Translations under genes and position numbers: made by a program
NCBI GenBank assembly: GCA_030015575.1
Contig: JASDDO010000006.1
Location: 318,356,361 to 318,420,360 of the forward strand
Reading direction: 5' to 3'
DNA: 64,000 nt
Source: Agapanthus africanus
Taxonomy: Eukaryota; Streptophyta; Magnoliopsida; Asparagales; Amaryllidaceae
In this document: piece after piece, positions 56,953 through 64,000 of the stretch
How the letters are laid out: each line of letters starts with the position of its first letter
Numbering within the stretch: the stretch's first letter is position 1
Notes under the pieces: generated by a model
Database searches by the model: none
Seen by the model: the letters and a program-made list of their open reading frames with translations, nothing else
What the model was told of the DNA's origin: nothing

Positions 56953-56963
56953 CTATAAATAGG
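56953..56963 (+). promoter_or_regulatory. TATA box of the Tat-3 antisense gene
   Basis: CTATAAATAGG, a strong plant TATA box, 52 bases after the palindrome and about 770 bases before the ATG. It sits opposite in direction to the LTR promoter. Confidence 0.75.
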
Positions 56964-57076
56964 ACCCTTGGTCCTCAACAGATGATTATCATCTTCAAGA
57001 TTTTTAATTTCAGAACTTCAGAGCCTTGCTCTTGTTTTTCAAGAACTTCAAAGTTAAAACTCTAGAAAAATCTTAG

Positions 57077-57724
57077 GTAAAATTTAACTTAATTTAAATT
57101 AAATCAATTTTAATTAACAGAGCCTTGCTCTCACTGATCTTTGATCTAAAGAAAACCCCTTTGGGGTTTCACCAACAGAGCCTTGCTCTTAAGAATCCAT
57201 AGATCTAAAGAGATCTTGTTTCAGTGTTTTTACCCATGAACAGAGTTTTGCTCATGGACAAAACATAGATCTTTTTGATCTAAAAATGAAGAACTCTTAA
57301 GAGTTTTCATGGATCTTTAAGATCCCAATTTTTTAATTTTTAGGAGTTAATTTTTTTTCTTTTGATGGATTTTTCCATCATTATTACAGAGCTAGGCTCT
57401 TTAAGGAATTTTATTCCCTTGAGACCAGAGTTTGACAAGTGTCACTCTGTGACAGAGTTTTGCTTTGAAAGGGGAGATTTTCTCCTTGTCTCTAGGGATT
57501 TCTTATTTAATGAGAGTATTCTTTTGGGGATCTCCTCACTAATTGACAGTCTCATCCAATGATGGGGCTGTCTTATTAACTGATGCATTGTCATTTAGAT
57601 TTTGTGGGTCCCCTTTGGTCCCCTCTAGACTGCATTGCAGTGTAGCACAAATTTTAAAGAATCAAGTGTCAGAAATTAAAAATAATAATACTGACAGTTG
57701 ATCTCCGTCCCTTTTCTTTTGTAG
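57077..57724 (+). other. Predicted 5'-UTR intron of the Tat-3 antisense gene
   Basis: Donor TCTTAG|GTAAAATT at 57077, acceptor TTTCTTTTGTAG at 57724, five bases before the ATG. The intron is rich in ACAGAGCCTTGCTCT hairpin phrases (57117, 57174, and related ones at 57238 and 57388). Confidence 0.55.
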
Positions 57725-57729
57725 GCAAT

Positions 57730-60700
57730 ATGTCTTTCGATACCTCGTTCCCATTCGTTCGCTCGGAGGGAGGATTCCCCGGAGCACCCGTAGACCGGGA
57801 GGTCCTAGCTTTGATTAGAGACCATGATCCGGAACATAAGAATCTTCACCTTTGGGGGTCGTGGTACAATCAAATTATCAGGGGTCGACAGAGCTTTTCA
57901 TGCGCAGTACCATCAGAGCCCATCATGGCGATCCATTATGCCGACCCACCCCCGGTGAAGTATGCCGTGGAGATGGTTGATTGGATTTCAGAGGGCCTTC
58001 TTCATCCCGCTATAGTTGCAATTCTCGTTCAGCCTCCCATGGTTTTGGATATCTTGGGACGCTGTATTTGTCAAGGCGAGGCGCGACCCTAGGGGCAACC
58101 ATATAATATAGGTTTGATCCCCCGTCATCCGATCGGTTATCTGCCGTGGGCTCGCTGCATCTTGTCAGCGAAGAAGTCGCAATTGATGAGGCTTGGGTTG
58201 TACACCGCTGTTTATGCTTCTCTCTTCCAATATCCCACGCCTCCCACCTGGTGGGTTAAGGCTTTTTTGGAGAAGTGGAATATCCTTACTTACACTTTCC
58301 TCGCACTGGACCGGGAAGTGTTGATTTCTTTAGAGGAGTTCACAGAAGTTTCCGGCTTACCGGTCATAGGGGAGCATTATGAGGAGATGCTTCCCACGGA
58401 CGAATATGTCTTCGGTGCTAAGCCAGTGATAATGGGCCTTACCCCGGAGAATGCTGTTCAACATCAGTTTCCGAGTTTGATCAAAGTGTTGAATATCTAC
58501 GGGGGCCTTTCTATCGAATCTGGGAGCCGCGGGGTCAGTTTCGAGGATTTCATCGCTCGCTTCCTTCACCCAAACGTCCTCTCGGCGGAAGCTGCTAAGT
58601 TTGCCACGCTTGACGACCCTTTCGGTTTGGGTTTGGACAACCTGCCAGCGATGGAGGTAGATCAAAAGAGTTTCTTCCTTCCGAACTCCCCGGTTGTCAC
58701 TTTTGCAGAGGTTGCAGTCCCCGGGATGGATGAGGAAGCATTCTTCTTAGGATTTCTTGGGCTATGGCTGAGCTGGTTTGCGCTCCCGATGCACCTTCGC
58801 TGTATGAGGCCATCTGTCTTTTACCCAGCTCACCGGATGACCATTGGGGTAAAAGTGGCCGTAGGGATCGCCGGCTTAGCACACCTGTATCATGGCCTTA
58901 GTCAAGCGGCGGATGCTATTGAACCTGGAGTACCGCACGTGATCTTCTCGATGCATTATTTCATGTCATGCCTTGAGCTACATGCACTTGGCGTTTTTGG
59001 TATGCACAAAAGGCCTTCGTTCTATGACAGGTGCAGCCTTCCTCGGATCATGCGATTGGTCGGCGCCTCAATTGTCAATCCGTCGCCGCGGCACGCCAGA
59101 GGTTTGCTCCTTCGACCCCGCACAGTTGGAGACGGGATGACCTTCACCGACAAAGTGTTAACCATCGGAAAGGCGTCTACCACCACAGTGCGGTCATTGC
59201 AAGATATCATCAAAGATGGGGCCTCAGTTCTGACAGCCCGGGAGACCCTCCATTTGTATTCGATCAGACCGGGTTTCCTGGTGTTTAGGCAAAACGATAC
59301 GGCGCTTTTCATGAGATACAACCCGCATCGTTTTGCTCAGTAACTGAGCTATAATCAAGGAGTGCCATTGGAGGCTTTCTTGCTGGAACCTGCTGCCACT
59401 GAAGAAGGGATGGGGAGCGCACTGCATCACTTCATGCGTCTGAATACGGGCTCTCATTTTTTCATCAGCAAGCCGAATTGCGCCCCACAGATCCTTAATA
59501 AATATACGGCGTAGTACTAGCATTCGACGGGTGCCGTTATTAAGGAAGAAAGGCGATTGTTGGTTGACCGCAAGGGTGTGCCTCCTGGCAGCGACCGTAA
59601 AGCTCCCCTGAGGCCAAAGACCCCTATCGTTCCTCCGCTGAGAGATGCGGGAGCTGAACCACCAAGCGTGCTGAGCCCTCCGCGCGGAATGCCACCTTGT
59701 GATACCGTGAACGCGCCTCCAGTGCCCCGTGCTCCAGTGGAGACGGTGAATATAGCTTCGCCCGAGTCTGGCGTGGGCTCGGACATCGGAACCCGCCGTC
59801 CTAAGGTGCCTACGAAGCGTAAGATGATTTTGGCGGCGACCGGGATCCACGCGCAGAAGAGGAAGAAGAAGTCCGTTCTTTCTCTTGACGCCATCCTTGG
59901 CTTAGAGCCTCAGGCCCCTCTCACCGAAAGCCTAAGCGAGTACGGAAGCAACGAGGGTTTTTTCGTAGATCCAGCAGGCACCGATATGGTGGCTGCCATC
60001 GCGACTTCTGAGCGATAGGCAAGGCTCGAAGCGTGGTTGGCCAAACTCGCGCAATCAGGTAATGACTAGTTGTATTTTTCCGTCATTGCATCATACTTTT
60101 ATCATTGTGTTTGACTAATGTTTTTCCCCCTTTTTTTAAAACAGGCATTACCACCGAAGAAGCTATCGCTGCTTCCCTCAAAACTTTCCAGGAGGAGGAA
60201 AGGAAACGCGCTCTGTCGGGCGTTGGTATGTCTCGGCTCACTGAGTTTTTATTCTCATTTTTTATAGCCAATCTAATCTTCTCTTTGTCTTTTTGCAGGG
60301 GCCGCGGGATCTTCTGCGCAAGCCGATACGGGGACTCTTCCCGAGCCAGCTACTGAAGTCCCGGCCTCTTCGGGGCTATCGCGAGAGACCCGACTCAAAA
60401 AGCCGATGAGGGATGCCTTGAAGGCTCTGGAGGCAACTCTGAACGCGGACGATGACGCCTTGATGAAGGAAGCTTCGACAAGGTCCGTCGTGACGGCCCG
60501 GGAGGAGAGGAAGCGCTTGAGGCACGAGGCGAAGGAGCGCAACGCTGCTTTAGCCGTGGGAGCGGGTCCAAGTGCTGTTACTCCCGCAGCTACTCCTCCA
60601 GAAGAGTCCCCGGTCGCCATGTCTACAGCTTATAGACGGGCGATGCGTGCAGTTCGGGAGGCCATCGATCGATCCACCTCAGGTAATGTGTCTTTCGAGA

Positions 60701-62549
60701 CTTTGTTGTAAGAGTTGTACAACTATCGGTTCTTATATATCTTGTCCTGCAGGGCCAAGTCGAACTGAAGGAGCGGCGGAAACCGTCGAGCCTAAGGGGA
60801 CAGTGGAGGAGGCACTGGCTAAACCCGAGGTGACGGTAGGCGACGTGGCCGGGGTTGCTGGACCCGAGATAGTACCTGGTGAGACAGCCACGCCTACTGC
60901 GCCTGAGACGGCCGCCACTGCCGAGCGTGAGGTAGCGACAAATGAGACGGCTGCTATAACTGAGCCTGGGGCAGCAGCGGATGAAGCGGCTGAGACCGAT
61001 GACCCTATGGCAACGGTAGATAAGACGGCCGCGACCGCTGAGCCCGAGGGAGTAGCGGGTGAGACGGGCATGATCCCCGAGGATGTGCCGGCCGCTCTTT
61101 CTCAAGAGTCTGGCAATGCTCCGATCATTGCTCTCCCCGCCTACGGTCCTCCGCCGTCTCCTGGCCTCGCGAGCACGACGACGGCTCCCGTAGAGTCTGG
61201 CGATGAAGCAACGGGAGGTGGACCCGTGTCAATGGAGGAGGGAGACGCCTCCGTTTCTGCTGGTGACTCCTCAGGTAAATTTTGGGTTTCCGTCTTTTTC
61301 TTTATTTTGTAATTTTTCTGACAGTGCTTATCTTGCTTTCAACGCAGGTGCGGCCAGTGCTGATGTCCCATTGCTCAAGGGAGCGCCGTCCGTTACTGCA
61401 TTGACGGTGGTCACCTCTCTGCCTTCTCTTGCACCATCGCAAATGCTGGAGGGTATAGACTCGTGACCCATCAGTCTTATCTTTCGGCCGTATAATTCAT
61501 GTACTGATGTTGTACCATTGCGTCCTCGCAGGAGTACTTTTTGATCACCTTTACCAGGTGCTGCACCCGCACTTCTCCTTCCCGTCGGAGCTTGCTTCCT
61601 CCAGTGGCGCTGGTGAGTATGGTTTTCAATTAATACCCTTTCTTTTTTCAATAATTGAATTATTCCTGATTCTTGCTCGCCCTGATTGCAGTGCTACAAA
61701 TCGAAGGAGGAGATGTAAGATCGGTCGCGCCACCGGCCCTCCCGGCTTTGCCGCCTGCTGCAGCTGGTATAGTAAACTCTCCCATCGATGACTTTCTTAT
61801 ATTTCTTGAACCGTCATCTGATTGTGTTTTGTTTTTCAGCTGTCGTTCCGATTCCGGCCCCCTTCGAGTCTCGCATCATAATGCCGGCAGGCCCCTTCCT
61901 GAGTCGTCCATCTTCAAAGGGTGCTGCGATGAGTTTGGGCATGCTGAGCGGATACGTCGAAGAGCTTGACGCGGACGCTCCCCCATCTGCCGCAGATTTC
62001 GCTGCGGAGGTTAATCCGATGCTGGCGACGCTTGTAAATTTTCATAATGAAGGCGTCGTCGAGTCTTGGGTTAATCACTGCAGGGAGATCGTGGCCCGCC
62101 TGTATCAACTGGAGTCTATGCGTCCTGCCCCCGAGATCTTGGCCGCGAGCACTCAACGGGCGGCATAGATCGAGCAGAGCGCTCCTTACTTCCGCCATCT
62201 CGAACAAAAAGTTGCTTTAAGGCGTAAGGAGCGCGGCGAGACTTCGAGCAAATCTTCCCAACTGCATGCTCAGGTGGATGCAAACGCTGCACAGCTGAAA
62301 GTTATCTTTGAAGGCCTTCTGCGATGCATCTCCGAAGGGTTAACACTAAGGCAGCAGCTTGACGTTGTCGAGCGGGATGCACCAAATCAGGAGGCAGCCC
62401 AGCAGGCAGTTGCAGAGCAACTTTCATCCTACCTGCATCAGCGGGCCCAGGTGGAAGAAGAAGTGGCCGCGGCAGTCACTCAGGAGGAGGCGTTAAAGGA
62501 AATGCGAGAGCAATTGATGGGGCTATTTAAGACGCTTCCTTCTCAGTAG
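57730..62549 (+). pseudogene. Tat-3 antisense gene: 8-exon PMD plus coiled-coil protein with six stops
   Basis: Coding exons: 57730-60058, 60145-60225, 60299-60682, 60753-61274, 61348-61452, 61532-61612, 61692-61766 and 61840-62549. Introns of 86, 73, 70, 73, 79, 79 and 73 bp are all GT-AG and phase 1. Exon lengths sum to 4,287 bases (1,429 codons), with no frameshift. In-frame stops: TAG 58090, TAA 59341, TAG 59512, TAG 59518, TAG 60016, TAG 62166. Protein layout: N-terminal block (DREVLALIRDHDPEHKNLHLWG), plant mobile domain (about residues 125-540), a Pro-rich basic region with KKRKKK (near 59860), a helical Glu/Arg block, an Ala/Glu/Thr/Pro-rich low-complexity exon (60753-61274), and a C-terminal coiled coil (about 62200-62545). 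Start chosen because ATG follows the acceptor and MSFDTSFPFVRSE matches the Tat-2 start. I know PMD only as a plant protein family often carried by transposons; the role here is unknown. Confidence 0.8.
58114..59343 (+). CDS. Plant mobile domain block of the Tat-3 antisense gene
   Basis: 409 uninterrupted codons in the same frame as 57730-58092, separated from it only by a TAG and a few codons. Motifs: ARCILSAKKSQLMRLGLY, WVKAFLEKWNILTYTFLAL, LISLEEFTEVSGLPVIGEHY, DPFGLGLDNLP, FFLGFLGLWLSWFALP, MRPSVFYPAHRM, AVGIAGLAHLYHGL, LFMRYNPHRFAQ. The SGLPV.G..Y segment is the recognisable PMD core. The open length equals that of the Tat-2 copy. It could be an independent second cistron, but its ATG/ATA context gives no clear initiation site. 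Confidence 0.7.
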   Translation: MIPRHPIGYLPWARCILSAKKSQLMRLGLYTAVYASLFQYPTPPTWWVKAFLEKWNILTYTFLALDREVLISLEEFTEVSGLPVIGEHYEEMLPTDEYVFGAKPVIMGLTPENAVQHQFPSLIKVLNIYGGLSIESGSRGVSFEDFIARFLHPNVLSAEAAKFATLDDPFGLGLDNLPAMEVDQKSFFLPNSPVVTFAEVAVPGMDEEAFFLGFLGLWLSWFALPMHLRCMRPSVFYPAHRMTIGVKVAVGIAGLAHLYHGLSQAADAIEPGVPHVIFSMHYFMSCLELHALGVFGMHKRPSFYDRCSLPRIMRLVGASIVNPSPRHARGLLLRPRTVGDGMTFTDKVLTIGKASTTTVRSLQDIIKDGASVLTARETLHLYSIRPGFLVFRQNDTALFMRYNPHRFAQ

Positions 62550-62642
62550 CTTTGTATCAATTATACACTTATAATCATTGAATAATATGTATACATTCTT
62601 TATTCTTTTATACGATTCGCCTTGTACTTAATTGAATTCATG

Positions 62643-62648
62643 AATAAA
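62643..62648 (+). promoter_or_regulatory. Polyadenylation signal of the Tat-3 antisense gene
   Basis: AATAAA in ATTCATGAATAAAGA, about 95 bases after the stop and conserved in place with Tat-2. Confidence 0.6.
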
Positions 62649-62699
62649 GATATACACATTTCCTTTTGCAATGTCTTGTGTCATCTCTGTGCTTTCTCC

Positions 62700-64000
62700 C
62701 TTCTTTTATTATCAGTATGCTGCCTTAGTAAACATGGTTGGCAGATGATAGAGCGAGTATCCTGTCTTGGCTTCTTCAAGAGGTAGTGATGGCTTAGGCC
62801 GCAGGTTCAGATCTGCTGCCTAAGACTTTTCAACTTTATGAGCCGTGAGGGTCTCATAAAGATTTTTCTCCCTACGGATCGAGAGGATCTCGTAGGTGTA
62901 TTTTCTCCTTAGAAATCGTGAGGATTCCTAAGTACGTTTTCTCTTATAAGTCGTAAGGATCTTATAAGAGAATTTTCCCTCTTACGAGTCGAGAGGACCC
63001 GTAAGCGGTTGTTTCTCTCCTTGTCGAGATTCGACTTTGGAGAGTGTGACCCATGAATAGTATGCAAGAGTCCATTTTGGATTGACTTGCAGGGTCCCAG
63101 TGCTTAGGAAACAGGTTTTTTTAATCCCCACTGCCTAAGGCTTTTCCTCACGAGTCGAGACGAATCGAGCATTTCTCGCAAGAATATCCTAACGTCATAG
63201 TTAACCTCTGCTCTTTACGACAGAGGTCCGTTAGGGTCTGTGGTACTTAGGGTTTTGTCCGTCGTACCGTCGCGTTGGCTGATATATTCCTCGATAGGCA
63301 ATCTTGTTGTTCGAGTAGCCTTGCGATTGTCGTGTCTCTGATCCCTTCGAGGGCTGGGCAAGACGTCTTCAAGTAATCTTCCAGGTAATATTACCGTCGA
63401 AAGAGCAAGCGTAGGGATATTCCATGTCACTTTTTACTTGAGGTTAGGCTCATTTTGGAGAGCCCCGATGAGTCATAACCACTCCGCGCTGGTGTGGGAT
63501 GATCTCCGATAGTCTTTCAGGCTTTATATGACTTGCTGTCAAGACCCTGAACCTAGGAATTTGGCCTTTGCTTCGTTTGCTGGTATTGCGTCCTCTATAT
63601 CGAGACGAATGTCGCGGTTGTGTCTAGGTTGCTGGTGAACCGTCGAGGTTTGGAACTAGGGATTTTGCCGTGGCTCCTTTTGGTGATGTTGCGTCTGCTG
63701 TGTCGAGACGAACGTCGAGGTGGTGACCACTCCGCACTGGTGCGAGATGATCTCCGATTGTCTTTCAGGCTTTATATGACTTGCCGTTAAGACCCTGAAG
63801 CTAGGAATTTGGCCTCTTCTTCGTTTTCTTTGTCGTGTCCGAATCCTGTTGGAGGAAGGAACGCTGGGGTAACATCTCGTCTGTTGTATCGAGACGAACG
63901 TCGAGGTGGTTCCTAGGTTGCCTGTGAACCGTTAGGACCTGGAACTAGGGACTTTGCCGTGGCTCCGCTTTACTGACCATGGGGTCTTTTGTTGACGTTG
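62700..64000 (-). other. Tat-3 non-coding internal repeats to the window end
   Basis: 62780-63010 repeats the Tat-1/Tat-2 phrases (ATGAGCCGTGAGGGTCTCAT, TCGAGAGGATCTCGTAGG). 63200-64000 has a loose tandem repeat: GATCTCCGATWGTCTTTCAG starts at 63501 and 63748 (247 bp apart), and TATCGAGACGAA/TGTCGAGACGAA phrases are at about 63597, 63699 and 63888. No coding sequence is recognised before the window ends. Confidence 0.65.

Larger units (their letters stand above)
54654..64000 (-). mobile_element. Tat-3: 3' part of a Tat-lineage element with an antisense PMD gene
   Basis: 3' LTR 54654-56850, polypurine tract, antisense gene 56953-62650 (+ strand), then non-coding repeats to the window end. The integrase and 5' LTR would be beyond 64000. 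LTR and antisense gene are related to, but clearly diverged from, Tat-2. The flanking 5 bp on the left are TGGAT; the other side is out of view. Confidence 0.85.

Noticed and set aside
57730..62549. Antisense PMD gene as an ordinary host gene next to a transposon
   Set aside because: The same gene in the same orientation and place occurs inside Tat-2 between its integrase and 3' LTR, with shared flanking polypurine tract, palindrome and repeats. It therefore belongs to the element.

Overview
This window is nuclear DNA from a flowering plant, almost certainly one with a large, repeat-rich genome. The evidence is: four plant LTR-retrotransposon lineages stacked inside one another, GT-AG introns of plant size (70-90 bp), plant-type initiator-Met primer sites, and the 3' half of a plant THO6/DWA1-type WD40 gene. 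I cannot name the species, nor say monocot or eudicot. Coordinates are hand counts; boundaries may be off by a few bases.

Layout. 1-4480: the 3' part of a decayed Ty1/copia element (Copia-1, + strand: integrase, RT, RNase H, 3' LTR). 4481-13957: a decayed minus-strand Ty3/gypsy element, probably chromovirus-like, with unusually long LTRs and little internal sequence. 13958-14986: an LTR fragment of a Tat-type gypsy element. 14987-20520: the only low-copy host segment, holding the last four recognisable exons (15205-19045) of a THO6/DWA1-like WD40 gene. 20520-22823: an AT-rich, highly diverged tandem repeat. 22824-54653: a second copy of the Copia-1 family (Copia-2), whose protease region is split by a 26.3-kb insertion (27967-54282). 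That insertion is Tat-1, a minus-strand Tat-lineage gypsy element that keeps only gag. Tat-1 is itself split in its 5' LTR by Tat-2 (35846-52723, minus strand). Tat-3 (54654 to the window end, minus strand) is a third, separate insertion into the same copia gene.

The most interesting system is in Tat-2 and Tat-3. Between the integrase side and the 3' LTR, each carries a multi-exon gene in antisense orientation (+ strand). It encodes a plant mobile domain (PMD, 'aminotransferase-like') region, then a long disordered Ala/Pro/Glu/Thr-rich region and a C-terminal coiled coil. In Tat-3 I can place eight coding exons (57730-62549) with seven GT-AG introns of 70-86 bp. All seven introns are phase 1, every internal exon is a multiple of three, and the exon sum is exactly 1,429 codons with no frameshift, broken only by six in-frame stops. 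The same exon-intron layout is visible in Tat-2 (39462-44008). Each copy has its own TATA box, a G-box-containing palindrome beside the 3' LTR and polypurine tract, a 5'-UTR intron and an AATAAA signal. Antisense orientation would let the gene keep its introns through retrotransposition, because splice signals are absent from the genomic RNA.

A second theme is repeat architecture. The LTRs of all three gypsy families are built largely from arrays of short perfect or near-perfect palindromes: GGAGTTNAACTCC units, chains of different small hairpins, GTGCA..TGCAC dyads and CACGTG arrays. Much of this lies downstream of the LTR TATA box and would be transcribed as leader RNA. No element here looks autonomous now. 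No virus, toxin, CRISPR, tRNA or rRNA gene was found.
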